Origin: Bacteroidales bacterium
Lineage (GTDB): Bacteria > Bacteroidota > Bacteroidia > Bacteroidales > UBA932
Assembly: GCA_017527415.1 (NCBI GenBank)
Contig: JAFXQA010000022.1
Location: 1-64,000, forward strand
DNA: 64,000 nucleotides
Reading direction: 5' to 3'
The notes under the pieces are model-generated. The model searched no databases. It was not told where the DNA came from and was given only the letters and a program-made list of their open reading frames with translations. The translations under genes and the position numbers were made by a program. Positions 14,771 through 23,509 of this stretch are shown piece by piece (within the stretch, counting starts at the first letter, position 1; each line of letters begins with the position of its first letter).

Positions 14771-15859
14771 ATGGTAGCGTTACGGAAAATATTGGTGTTT
14801 GCGTTCCTGCTGATGGCAGGAACCGCGGCATCATGGGCGGCAGGGGAGAGCACGACCGTAAGGTTCCGTTTCGGAAAGGCCGAGGCAGATCTCAGCCAGC
14901 TGGAAGCCCTTCTGGCAGGGCCGGACTCTTCCCGCATAGTGGGTGTTGAGGTTCGTGCCGGTTCTTCGCCCGACGGGCCGTACTGGGTGAACAAGACTCT
15001 TGCACAGGACCGTGCCACTTGTATTATAAATAAGGTAAAGGAACTCTGCCCTTCCCTCGGAGACGATGCGATCAAGAGTACAGTCGTCGCCGAAGATTGG
15101 GCCGGGGTGGCCGGATGGCTTCGCCGCAGTGGCAAAGCCTGGAAGGATGAAGCCCTGAAGATCGTTACCGAGGGAGAGGCTTCCACCAGGGAGGAAAAAC
15201 TGCAGGACCTTTTTGCCGGAGAGGCTTGGGACGAGATGATGCGCAGTGCTTTTCCCGCTTTAAGAAGTGCTAAGGTCACGGTAGTTTTCGGAGATGCCCG
15301 CTCGGAGTTGGGCTTGACAGAGGATCAGAAGTTGGCGGAAGAGCCGGCACCTAAAGCATCACTTGAGGTAAAGGACGAGCAGGTGCAAAGCAGCGGTAAT
15401 TCAATCCAGATCCTGTTCCCTGCCGGAATACGTTATGTGCGGCCGGAATATGCCTCCAACGGATCTACAATCGCTTTATTAAAGAATCTTATAAACAACG
15501 ATAAGCCTCTGACAATTCGTTCTTACGCTTCACCCGAAGGATTGCCAGATGCAAACACCACTCTCGCGAAGAACAGGGCGGAGTGTGTCCGCCAGTATCT
15601 GACCGGAGAGCTTGGAGTTCCGGAAGACAGGATAACTGTGGAGAGTTGCGGGGAAGACTGGGCCGGTCTCGCCCGCGAAGCCGGAAAGAGTTACGATCGT
15701 GCCAACCGCGACGACGTGCTGAGAATTCTTTCGGACGACACGCTTTCCGGCGGGCAGAAGAAGGCTGCGATACGGGCTTTAGATGGGAACGCCACCTGGC
15801 AGTATTTAATTACCAACCAGATGGCGATACTCCGCTCCGTTATCGTTTCCGTGGAGTAG
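14771..15859 (+). CDS. secreted protein with two SPEG (OmpA-like) modules
   Basis: A 362-residue protein with a signal peptide (residues 1-24). It has two copies of a module also found twice in the DUF3575 protein at 20474. Each module holds an SPEG or SPDG motif (RAGSSPDGPYW and RSYASPEGLPDAN), then a long helical segment with EDWAG, then a final strand with LRS. The module resembles OmpA-like peptidoglycan-binding folds used in fimbrial accessory proteins. Unlike the 20474 protein it has no C-terminal beta-barrel. It stands alone, 28 nt after the tRNA-Pro terminator region, facing the fimbrillin-AraC-receiver operon. A periplasmic fimbria-related role is inferred. Confidence 0.75.
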   Translation: MVALRKILVFAFLLMAGTAASWAAGESTTVRFRFGKAEADLSQLEALLAGPDSSRIVGVEVRAGSSPDGPYWVNKTLAQDRATCIINKVKELCPSLGDDAIKSTVVAEDWAGVAGWLRRSGKAWKDEALKIVTEGEASTREEKLQDLFAGEAWDEMMRSAFPALRSAKVTVVFGDARSELGLTEDQKLAEEPAPKASLEVKDEQVQSSGNSIQILFPAGIRYVRPEYASNGSTIALLKNLINNDKPLTIRSYASPEGLPDANTTLAKNRAECVRQYLTGELGVPEDRITVESCGEDWAGLAREAGKSYDRANRDDVLRILSDDTLSGGQKKAAIRALDGNATWQYLITNQMAILRSVIVSVE

Positions 15860-15874
15860 TTTCAAAAACTGATG

Positions 15875-16258
15875 TTACAAAAGCTGAAGCTGGGTTGCTA
15901 CGCAACTGACCAGCTTTTCCATGATTATCGGCTTGGTAATGAAGTCGTTAGCGCCATATTGGTAACCTTTCACAATATCGTCCGTGGAGTTCAATGCCGA
16001 TAAAATAACGACTCTGATGCTCGCTGTATCGGGGTTTTCGCGCACCTGGCGCAACACCTCGAAACCGTCTACCTCCGGCATCAGGAGATCCAGCAAAATG
16101 AGATCCGGCTTTTCCTTTGCTATCTCTTCCAGCGCAATTCGACCGTTGGCCGCCTTGCGTATGCGGAAGTTGAATTTGGACAGCATCTTCTCTACAAGAA
16201 GAAGATTCAACGGTACATCATCAACCGCTAGTACGTTATATTTGGAGAAATCTATCAT
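15875..16258 (-). CDS. single-domain response regulator (CheY-like)
   Basis: A 127-residue receiver domain with no output domain. The acidic pair is Asp13-Asp14, the phosphoacceptor Asp57 (in LILLDLLMP), the switch Ser/Thr in ILSALN, and the Lys in TKP. It overlaps the AraC-type regulator gene by four bases, so the two are probably translated together. No kinase is adjacent. It is very similar to the receiver at 42009, which does sit beside a histidine kinase, including the shared segment YNVLAVDD-PLNLLLV. It may shuttle phosphate between that kinase and the membrane AraC protein; this is inference. Confidence 0.9.
   Translation of the reverse strand: MIDFSKYNVLAVDDVPLNLLLVEKMLSKFNFRIRKAANGRIALEEIAKEKPDLILLDLLMPEVDGFEVLRQVRENPDTASIRVVILSALNSTDDIVKGYQYGANDFITKPIIMEKLVSCVATQLQLL
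15887..15918 (+). terminator. terminator of the SPEG-module gene
   Basis: AAGCTGG-GTTGC at 15887-15898 pairs with GCAAC and CCAGCTT at 15902-15916, with a three-base bulge, followed by TTT. It lies inside the 3' end of the convergent receiver gene. Confidence 0.55.
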
Positions 16259-17571
16259 TTTTCTTTCGCTTCTTTCGCTTGTCTGTCAATCGACGCGATC
16301 CAAACCTTTGGCGTCATACCCGTCACCTTCTTGAAGGTGGTGTTGAAGGATGAAGCGCTCAGGAATCCGCATTCCTGGGCAATCTCTTCCTGTCTCGCTT
16401 CGCGGTGGGATATGATATACTGTTCTGCGTAGTCTACTCGCAGGATATTTATCAATTCGGGGAATCCAAGGTTATAGGTATTGTTTACCATCTTGGATAC
16501 ATAGGTCTTGTTGGTATTCAGGCTTTCTGCCACGTCATCCAGGCTTAGTTTCGGCTGCAGGAACAAATGCTGGTCCATCATCAGATGCTGGAATCTGGAT
16601 GCAAGGCTGTCTTCATCCCAGGATTTCGATACTGCTGAGAATATCTTGTTGGCAAGTACCGGTGTTTTGTCGGAGGTTTCTCCGGATCTCCATGCATCTA
16701 TATGCAGATTCTCGCCTATTTTCTCCTGAATACGCTTCAGGGCCTCTTCTTCTGCATCGTCCAGCAGGTCATTCATCATGCTTTCTACCGTCTCAGCCTT
16801 GTTATCCTTGTTATAGTTGAAGCGCAGGAGATACCTGAAGTCCTCCATGCTGATTATCGGCTGGTTGCCGAACAGGGCGTTGAAGCCGAAAAAGAAGGCT
16901 GAAAACAGCAGTAATGTGGCCGAAATAACGGCAATCAGGGTGCCTTGGCCATAGAGGTTTTCTCCAAAGCCTATCCTGGATGCCATGACTACCATGGGAA
17001 TCATCCCTACTCCCAACTGCAGGCGCGACAAGCCGATTCGCTTACCCCTGAACAGGAAGCTGAAGATGGAACCGGGAATCAGCCGTTTCTGCCTAAGAGT
17101 CATGATCACGAACATCAGGAGGTATACGAGTTCGGCCGCAAGGATCGCCCTGTAAATGTCCTCTGTGACCAGATGAAACATCTTGTGGACAGCATCGCCG
17201 GATACTGCTTCAAACCCAATTATGAATAGCAGGAGCCCCCCGGAAAACAATGCTGTAGGTATTATTACCCAGATATGACGTACGGGATTGTTATTCTTTG
17301 CAAAATGCATCAGATAATGCAGATATGTGATAAGCAAAGGGACGATGCTGGGCCCCGCAAGCATTCCAATAAGGGTGGTTATGACGAATAGTGTGGATCC
17401 GTGATCGGTAAGGGAGTGGCATGCTTCCGCAAAAATATACAGTCCGCAGGCAAGGAACAGCGGTACGAAAACATGGAAAGTGTCTGTTTTGGAAGCAACC
17501 AGACAATGGACAAGCACCCAGAACAGACAAACCGCAACCGGCAGGAACAGATACAGCGTCAATACCATCAA
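16255..17571 (-). CDS. membrane-bound AraC-family regulator 1
   Basis: A 438-residue protein with a multi-pass N-terminal membrane half (about seven segments in residues 1-235) and a C-terminal AraC helix-turn-helix domain (about residues 335-430). The DNA-binding part contains LSLDDVAESLNTNKTYVSKM and FLSASSFNTTFKKVTGMTPKVW. A linker of acidic helices (residues 240-320) joins the halves. It overlaps the fimbrillin-like gene upstream by four bases and the receiver downstream by four bases. It is a close paralog of the regulator at 18794. It probably senses an envelope signal and controls fimbrial promoters nearby. Inference from context. Confidence 0.85.
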   Translation of the reverse strand: MMVLTLYLFLPVAVCLFWVLVHCLVASKTDTFHVFVPLFLACGLYIFAEACHSLTDHGSTLFVITTLIGMLAGPSIVPLLITYLHYLMHFAKNNNPVRHIWVIIPTALFSGGLLLFIIGFEAVSGDAVHKMFHLVTEDIYRAILAAELVYLLMFVIMTLRQKRLIPGSIFSFLFRGKRIGLSRLQLGVGMIPMVVMASRIGFGENLYGQGTLIAVISATLLLFSAFFFGFNALFGNQPIISMEDFRYLLRFNYNKDNKAETVESMMNDLLDDAEEEALKRIQEKIGENLHIDAWRSGETSDKTPVLANKIFSAVSKSWDEDSLASRFQHLMMDQHLFLQPKLSLDDVAESLNTNKTYVSKMVNNTYNLGFPELINILRVDYAEQYIISHREARQEEIAQECGFLSASSFNTTFKKVTGMTPKVWIASIDRQAKEAKEK

Positions 17572-18650
17572 AAATCGTCGTTATTCTCGTAAATTGCCGT
17601 CTCCCAATCGCTTACCGATGCAGAGAACGATACTTGCTTGTATATTTTACTGAGATCCAATCCTAGATGGAATGTGTATTGCTTGCCGTATACGAAGATG
17701 TTGTCCGGCAAAAGACCGTAAAGCATATATTTGGCTACCTGGTCTTTGAGGGCGCCATACTGAAAACCCCCTATATCAAACGGTTCAACATCGTATATTA
17801 CTTCCACGCACTGTTTGCCTATTTCTATGTCGTCCGGGATGGAATAGTAGCGATGGCTGTCTACCATGTGGTCTACCAGGCAGTCATAGCCGACGAATTT
17901 CTCATTCTCCATGCCCACACCAAGTGGTGCATCGCCTTCAAATACGACCACATTGCGATAGAAGGCCTGACGGTGCCACGTGCCCGAGTTATTAAGCACG
18001 TCATTGATGAATACACCCGCCTGTGCGACGTTGGTAGCAGTAACTTTGCGTATATGTATCAGCCCCTGAAGCTGTTCATCCGGGGTTACGTCGCAGATTT
18101 TGAATCCTATATCATTGGTAATGTGCTGGAACACAAGCGGAATCATGTTGAGCTGACTTACGGCTTTTTCCACTGTCTTGGAAACAAGCGGGCCAGCTTC
18201 TGTGTCGTTAACGGCATAGGAAATGGAGTAATTCTCGAGGTCTGAGCCGTAAGATACGGCTTCAACATAAGGGTAGTAGGCGCTGAAAGTGATTTTGTTG
18301 GATGCAGACCAGAGATAGCTGTCAAACAATGCGCTGTAACCGCTGCCATCATTCTTTACACTGGCATTGTCGAGAACGAGCTGGCCACTTTCATAATCTA
18401 TACCGATGAGCCCGAATGGTATATCTGAATTCATCGTAGCCACGTTGTCCTCGGTTTCTACCATGGATTTGGTCATTCTTCCGGTACGGGCCTGGTTGAT
18501 GACCTTGCCGTCGCGCGTGACCATTATATCGAATTTCATTTTCTGCATGTCGTTGCCCTGGATGGACGGTACGTCATCGATCTTCACGCATGAAAGCATA
18601 GAAAGCATTGCAACGAAGGCAAATAATGTTATGTGACGGGCCTTGTTCAT
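17568..18650 (-). CDS. fimbrillin-like lipoprotein coupled to AraC regulator
   Basis: A 360-residue protein with a lipoprotein signal (lipobox MLSC at about residues 18-21). The body has the fimbrillin (Mfa-like) plan: an early strand with MTKS near residue 61, then SASNKITFSAYYPYVEAV, a middle duplicated beta sandwich, and a C-terminal FHLGLDLSKIYKQVSFSASVSDWE that matches the NLLLGL-x-D-W pattern of the fimbrillins at 23510-33543. It lacks the YSPxKYWPN motif of those pilins. It overlaps the membrane AraC gene by four bases. It could be a minor pilin or a surface input for the regulator. Confidence 0.75.
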   Translation of the reverse strand: MNKARHITLFAFVAMLSMLSCVKIDDVPSIQGNDMQKMKFDIMVTRDGKVINQARTGRMTKSMVETEDNVATMNSDIPFGLIGIDYESGQLVLDNASVKNDGSGYSALFDSYLWSASNKITFSAYYPYVEAVSYGSDLENYSISYAVNDTEAGPLVSKTVEKAVSQLNMIPLVFQHITNDIGFKICDVTPDEQLQGLIHIRKVTATNVAQAGVFINDVLNNSGTWHRQAFYRNVVVFEGDAPLGVGMENEKFVGYDCLVDHMVDSHRYYSIPDDIEIGKQCVEVIYDVEPFDIGGFQYGALKDQVAKYMLYGLLPDNIFVYGKQYTFHLGLDLSKIYKQVSFSASVSDWETAIYENNDDF

Positions 18651-18680
18651 ATCTTGTTGGCTCTATTGGTTAACTGGGTG

Positions 18681-18688
18681 CAAAGGTA
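18681..18688 (-). promoter_or_regulatory. promoter of the fimbrillin-AraC-receiver operon
   Basis: Minus-strand TACCTTTG matches TAnnTTTG, with TTG 20 nt upstream. The start codon is 30 nt downstream. An AGGGGGT block (plus strand 18759-18765) lies about 70 nt further upstream. Confidence 0.65.
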
Positions 18689-18793
18689 TAAAATTAATTT
18701 CAATAATCCAAAACTTTCTTTTTAAAAATTGAATCACCCTTGATTTAACCACGTAGAAAGGGGGTACTGTTGCAAATTCTAATGTTATAAAAT

Positions 18794-20071
18794 CTATTTA
18801 TTGTCCACTGAAGCCAGCCAAACCTTTGGCGTTACCCCTGTAACTTTCTTGAATACTGTATTGAAAGCGGAGGCGCTGATAAAGCCGCTGTTAAGCGCGA
18901 CTTCACTCTGTTTGGCCTCGCGGTGCGACAGTATATACTGCTCTGCATAATCTATCCTCATGGTGTTGACCAGCTCGGGGAATCCCATGTTGTATGTGTT
19001 GTTCACCATTTTGGAGACATAGGTCTTGTTGGAATGCAGCTCCTCGGCAACATCATCCAGAGATAGTTTTGGCTGAAGGAACACTTTTTTATCCATCATC
19101 AGGCTTTGGAATTGTGCCAGCAGGCTTCCTTCTTCCCGGGAATTTGTCTCAAGTGCAATTTTTTGCCCGGCCAGCGATGCAATATCGGCGGAATACTCAC
19201 CGGGTTGCCATTCGTTGTTTACGAAATGCTCCCTGAGGCGTTCCTGGATGCTTTTCAGAGTGTCATCTTCTGCCTCGTCAAGAAGTTCGTTAAGTATTAT
19301 GTCGATTGCTTCGTGCTTTTCTGATTTGCTGTAATTGAATCGAATAAGATACCTGAAGTCGTTCCAGGAGATGATTGAACGCACTCCAAACAGTGCGTTG
19401 AGTGCAAAAAAGAAGAGTGAAATGGTTATCACTGCAGCAGATGCTATTGCTATTCCCTGCTTTGCAGTATAAAGGTTGTCGCTGAAGAGTATTCGCAGTA
19501 CCATTACTCCCAAGGGAAGGCTTATAGTATCGATCTGCAGGCGCACAAGGCTTATAGGTTTTCCTCTGAACAAAAAGGAAAAGAGATTGCCGGGAAGTAT
19601 CCTGTTGTATCTCAATGTCCTTATAATGTAGATGAGCAATACAACCAGCTCCAGTGCAAGTGTGTAATGGAATACAGGGCCTGTAATAATATTGAGGGCC
19701 GTGTTTATGCGAGCTTCAAAGTTAAGGAAATACAGAAGGATTCCTCCGGTGAACAACACGGTAGGCACAAGTATCCACATCATTGATAACCAGTGTCTGC
19801 GCTGATTGTGCAGCAACTTCTGCATATACATTATAATCAATGGAATGATGCAAGGCCCGGCAAACAGCGAGGCGATCAGGGATCCGGTATCCAGCGGGCT
19901 GCCCTGTGCCTGGGTGGCGTGGCATGCATCAGCGAACAGATACACTGCGCAGACAATGCAAAGGAACAGGAACTCCGGATAGGTCTCTGTCTTTGATGCC
20001 AGCATGCTGTGGATCACAAGCCACAGGAGGCACGTAGCGACTGGTAAAAATATAAATAAGGTATATGCCAT
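18794..20071 (-). CDS. membrane-bound AraC-family regulator 2
   Basis: A 425-residue paralog of the regulator at 16255, with the same plan: about seven N-terminal membrane segments (residues 1-220), an acidic linker, and a C-terminal AraC domain with KLSLDDVAEELHSNKTYVSK and FISASAFNTVFKKVTGVTPK. The start is set at ATG 20071 (MAYTLFIFLPVATC), which matches paralog 1 and has a TATTTTTG box 26 nt upstream. It is divergent from the main fimbrial operon across a 402-base regulatory region, so it is the best candidate for that operon's direct regulator. Unlike paralog 1 it has no receiver attached. Confidence 0.85.
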   Translation of the reverse strand: MAYTLFIFLPVATCLLWLVIHSMLASKTETYPEFLFLCIVCAVYLFADACHATQAQGSPLDTGSLIASLFAGPCIIPLIIMYMQKLLHNQRRHWLSMMWILVPTVLFTGGILLYFLNFEARINTALNIITGPVFHYTLALELVVLLIYIIRTLRYNRILPGNLFSFLFRGKPISLVRLQIDTISLPLGVMVLRILFSDNLYTAKQGIAIASAAVITISLFFFALNALFGVRSIISWNDFRYLIRFNYSKSEKHEAIDIILNELLDEAEDDTLKSIQERLREHFVNNEWQPGEYSADIASLAGQKIALETNSREEGSLLAQFQSLMMDKKVFLQPKLSLDDVAEELHSNKTYVSKMVNNTYNMGFPELVNTMRIDYAEQYILSHREAKQSEVALNSGFISASAFNTVFKKVTGVTPKVWLASVDNK

Positions 20072-20097
20072 ATAATATATATACAATGTATTTTTTG

Positions 20098-20105
20098 CAA
20101 AAATA
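20098..20105 (-). promoter_or_regulatory. AraC regulator 2 gene -7 box
   Basis: Minus-strand TATTTTTG matches TAnnTTTG, 26 nt before the start at 20071. Confidence 0.6.
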
Positions 20106-20377
20106 ATCATAATTTTCCGAAATCCAAATTATTTTCACAAAATTTGAATAATTTGTAAAAAAGGTACAATTGGCCCCCTAACGCCCCCTGGGACGGTTTT
20201 TTACAATAAAATATAGATAGGGGAGGGGTGAATCGCGCGTACGTATATGTATATTAAGGCTTTTTGAATAACTATGCCTACTTATTAAAATTTTTTAATA
20301 AAAGATAAAATGAAAGAATTCGAAATTTTTTATGAAAAAAAATTGAAATTTTTGTTGGATAATAAAAATATTTGACA

Positions 20378-20385
20378 TATCTTTG
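20378..20385 (+). promoter_or_regulatory. main fimbrial operon promoter
   Basis: TATCTTTG with TTG at 20355-20357, 20 nt upstream, is a good match to the Bacteroidota -7/-33 consensus. The first start codon is 88 nt downstream, so the mRNA has a leader of about 80 nt, unusually long beside the nearly leaderless genes in this window. Confidence 0.75.
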
Positions 20386-20473
20386 CACCCGGAAACGATA
20401 AGCGAGTGTTTTTGTTTGGAAAATGTTTTAAAACAAAAGCAACGAACAAAAACTACCTCGCATCATACAACTG

Positions 20474-22354
20474 ATGAAATTTTTGACGAACATCTTTGCT
20501 TCGATCTCCAAGGTAGCCGTGAGGGTTACCTTGGCGGTCGTCGTTATGTTCGCCGAGACTTTTTTTATTCGCGCGCAGGAGTCCACTGAGCGTATCTATT
20601 ATAGATTCGACAACGCCGTCGTCGATGCAAGCTATATGTCTAACACTCAGGCTTTTGCAAACATCGACGCTCTCATTGGAAAGGGCGTTTCCGATGGTTT
20701 TGAGATTGTTTCTTACTCCTCTCCTGAGGGCAACTTCAAATACAATCTCAACCTTTCCACCCGTCGTGCCGAAGCTCTTCGTAAATACTTGACCGGACGT
20801 TATCCTCGGCTTGCCGGCAAGATCTCCGTCAATCCCAATGCAGAGTCCTGGGATGCACTTCGTGCTTCAGTCGAGGCTGATTCCCGCCTTTCCGGCGATG
20901 CCAAGGCTTCGATGCTTCAGATCATCGATTCCAATGAGTCTGCCGATACTAAGGAAAAGAAACTTGCAGGTCTGCAGTCCTGGCGTTACCTCTACGCAAA
21001 CTACTTCCGCTCTCTCCGCTATGCGGAAATCCGGTTCTCCAACGCTGTGGCAGAGGGTTCTGCCTCTTCCACAGCATCTGCTACCTCTGCCGCGCAGGCA
21101 GGCGCTGCAGCAGCTCAGTCGGTTGTTTCCAGCAACGCCGACAATCTGATTTTCGGTCTTCGCTCTGCGGCTATCGAAAGTGAGGCTCATAACAATGCTG
21201 CCGTTCTTGCAAGCATCGCCGGAATGATTTCTGGCCGTGATATCGACGAAATCGCAAGCATCAGCATCATTTCCACCGCATCTCCCGAAGGTCCCGAGGC
21301 CATCAACAACCGCTACTCCATGCAGCGCGGCCAGGCCCTTCGCGATTATATAGTATCAAAATACCCTGCTCTTGCAGGAAAGATTACAGTACATTCTGCC
21401 GGCGAGGCCTGGGAAGATCTCCGTGTCGCTGTCGATAGCGACCCTGCCCTCTCAGATGCATCCCGCGACAAGCTTCTCTCCATTATCGTTTCCAACGCTT
21501 CACAGGATGCGAAGGAGGCGAAGATGCGTGCACTTCCTGAGTGGAAACACCTCTTCGAAGAGGTCTTCCCCGGTCTGCGCTATGCCCGCGTAACCGTTGA
21601 TTACAATGAAGCGCCTGCAGAACCGGCCGTGCCCGTTGCCGAGCCGGCAGAAATTACTGTTGAAGACGAGACTCTGGAGGTCAGCGACACGCTCAAGGTG
21701 AACGATACCACCCGCGTCGTCATTCCCGCCATCATTGAGCCCGTCGAGGAACCCGCAGAAACCGTTGCTCCCGCAGCACCGGTTCTCCCCGCCCGCTATC
21801 CTCGTTTTGCCGTCTCGACAAATGTCGTCTATGACCTTGCCGGGATAGCGGACGGATTCCGCTTTACTCCCAACTTCTCGGTCGAGTTCCCCATCGGTAA
21901 CAAGTGGAGCACTTTCGCCGAGTACACCTTCCCCTGGTGGCTGACCAAGGCCAACGACCAGGCATGGCAGATACTCAAGTGGGACATCGGCGCACGCCGC
22001 TGGCTGAGCCGTCACAATGCCAATGATCCTATGGATATCCTCTCCGGCCACTTCCTTGGCATCGACCTGGGCGCCGGATACTATGATATTGAACCCAAGC
22101 ACAAGGGCTGGCAGGGTGAATTCCAGACCGTAGGCCTTGAATATGGCTACGCATGGAAACTCGGCCGTGCCTGGAGGCTCGACGCATACGTGGGCGCAGG
22201 CTGGATGGGAACTCACTACCGCTATTACGCGGGTGACTCCACCGACCAGCACCTCATCTATCAGCATCACGGTAAGCTTACCTGGTTCGGACCCACCAAG
22301 GCCGGCATCAGCGTCAAGTACATTTTCAACACAGACAGGAGGAACGCAAGATGA
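20474..22354 (+). CDS. fimbrial accessory protein: two SPEG modules plus DUF3575 barrel
   Basis: A 626-residue secreted protein. After a signal segment (residues 1-36) come two OmpA-like SPEG modules, one with SYSSPEGNFKYN and one with STASPEGPEAINN. Both contain ARKY- or RDYI-like helices and end in LRYA. A linker rich in Pro, Glu and Val (about residues 376-440) leads to a C-terminal outer-membrane-type beta-barrel of the DUF3575 family (from YPRFAVSTNVVYDL to the end). DUF3575 proteins regularly precede DUF5119 and fimbrillin genes in Bacteroidales and are thought to help assemble or anchor fimbriae. First gene of the operon; overlaps the next by four bases. Confidence 0.85.
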   Translation: MKFLTNIFASISKVAVRVTLAVVVMFAETFFIRAQESTERIYYRFDNAVVDASYMSNTQAFANIDALIGKGVSDGFEIVSYSSPEGNFKYNLNLSTRRAEALRKYLTGRYPRLAGKISVNPNAESWDALRASVEADSRLSGDAKASMLQIIDSNESADTKEKKLAGLQSWRYLYANYFRSLRYAEIRFSNAVAEGSASSTASATSAAQAGAAAAQSVVSSNADNLIFGLRSAAIESEAHNNAAVLASIAGMISGRDIDEIASISIISTASPEGPEAINNRYSMQRGQALRDYIVSKYPALAGKITVHSAGEAWEDLRVAVDSDPALSDASRDKLLSIIVSNASQDAKEAKMRALPEWKHLFEEVFPGLRYARVTVDYNEAPAEPAVPVAEPAEITVEDETLEVSDTLKVNDTTRVVIPAIIEPVEEPAETVAPAAPVLPARYPRFAVSTNVVYDLAGIADGFRFTPNFSVEFPIGNKWSTFAEYTFPWWLTKANDQAWQILKWDIGARRWLSRHNANDPMDILSGHFLGIDLGAGYYDIEPKHKGWQGEFQTVGLEYGYAWKLGRAWRLDAYVGAGWMGTHYRYYAGDSTDQHLIYQHHGKLTWFGPTKAGISVKYIFNTDRRNAR

Positions 22355-23466
22355 GAAAGAAACTGTGGATAATCGTGCTTGCCGCACTTGCAATGCTTGC
22401 CGGATGTGAACGCCGTCCGCTCGAGAACATCTACCGTTCTACCGTAAAGGTTATCGTGAAGTGCATCTGGAGCGTAACCGCTTACCCTGAAGGAGTCAAG
22501 CCCAGCGGCGTGACCATGTATTTCTTCCGCGATGGTGAATATTACACCACCCTGACCACGGCAAATGTCGACTCCTGCGAGGTTCAGCTGCCTGTCGGAC
22601 GCTACAAGATGTACATGATCACCCAGAGCCCCGAAGAGTACTGGAAGATGCAGTTCGAGCACATGACCAGCTTCACCGAGGCTGAAACGACTCTCCGTCC
22701 CACCTCTGCCTCTTGGGTTACCCGCGGTCCTGAGGAAGAAGTCGTTGAGAACCCTGAAGTTATCTGCGCAGGTGTTTCCGACGAATTCGAGATCACTACC
22801 AAGATGACCGAGGACTACCAGTACTACTATACTTACCTCAAGAAGATGATGGCGGCCTCCAACGCCGGCACCAAGGCTGGAGACGACGAAAACGAGATAA
22901 CCTACTATCAGGAGCGCGTAGAATACTACACAGTCCGCATCCCGGTCTATCCGAAGAGTATCGTCAGCCAGATGTGGGTGTCCATCTATGCCGAGAAGGC
23001 CGACCTGCTGAAGTCTGTGCGTGCATCGACGAGCGGTATGGCCAAGTCATTCGAGATCACCCAGGGGGTGACCGGCAACGAAGAGGCCATCCAGATTATC
23101 AGCGATTGGAAACTTTCGATGGACGACACGCCCGGACGTATCGGTCACGTGGACGGAATGATCACCACTTTCGGGCTTCCGAACGGTGAAACTCCGAGTG
23201 CAAAGCGCGACTCCACCCTTAACGTCAGCGCCCTGTTGATAGACAATACTACTACGGCAAAATATGTATTCAATACGGGTGACAAGATAAAACTCCTCGC
23301 TCCCAACCCCGGATACCGCGCCCTATACAGGCTGATACTCGGAAGCGCGGAGGAGCCCGCCATCACGGATCTTCCTGATGTCGTGCCTCCGGAAGGAAAG
23401 ACAAGCGGCATGGACGCCACTGTAGAAGATTGGGAAGAAGGAGAAACCGTTGAGATACCAATGTAA
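22351..23466 (+). CDS. DUF5119 fimbrial lipoprotein (FimB/Mfa2-like position)
   Basis: A 371-residue lipoprotein with signal MRKKLWIIVLAALAMLAGC and the DUF5119 start CERRPLEN directly after the lipidated Cys. Strand-rich segments follow (VKVIVKCIWSVTAYPEGVKP, VTMYFFRDG), as in FimB/Mfa2 anchor subunits. The C terminus ends VEDWEEGETVEIPM, close to the V-x-DW-x-x-G endings of the fimbrillins downstream. It probably anchors the fimbria to the outer membrane. Start overlaps the DUF3575 gene by four bases. Confidence 0.85.
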   Translation: MRKKLWIIVLAALAMLAGCERRPLENIYRSTVKVIVKCIWSVTAYPEGVKPSGVTMYFFRDGEYYTTLTTANVDSCEVQLPVGRYKMYMITQSPEEYWKMQFEHMTSFTEAETTLRPTSASWVTRGPEEEVVENPEVICAGVSDEFEITTKMTEDYQYYYTYLKKMMAASNAGTKAGDDENEITYYQERVEYYTVRIPVYPKSIVSQMWVSIYAEKADLLKSVRASTSGMAKSFEITQGVTGNEEAIQIISDWKLSMDDTPGRIGHVDGMITTFGLPNGETPSAKRDSTLNVSALLIDNTTTAKYVFNTGDKIKLLAPNPGYRALYRLILGSAEEPAITDLPDVVPPEGKTSGMDATVEDWEEGETVEIPM

Positions 23467-23509
23467 CAAAATTGAAAGAAAGTAACAAAATATAAAAACA
23501 AAAAGCATT

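Larger units (their letters stand above)
20072..20473. promoter_or_regulatory. intergenic control region, AraC 2 / fimbrial operon
   Basis: An AT-rich 402-base gene-free stretch between divergent genes. It holds the leftward promoter (20098-20105) and the rightward promoter (20378-20385). At 20173-20179 and 20183-20189, two direct GCCCCCT repeats are exactly 10 bp apart, one helical turn, as AraC-type sites often are. AAATTATT and AATAATTT form an inverted repeat nearer the AraC gene. The 5' leader of the fimbrial operon (about 20391-20473) can fold, with GCGAG at 20402-20406 pairing with CTCGC at 20457-20461. No gene is seen. Confidence 0.6.
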
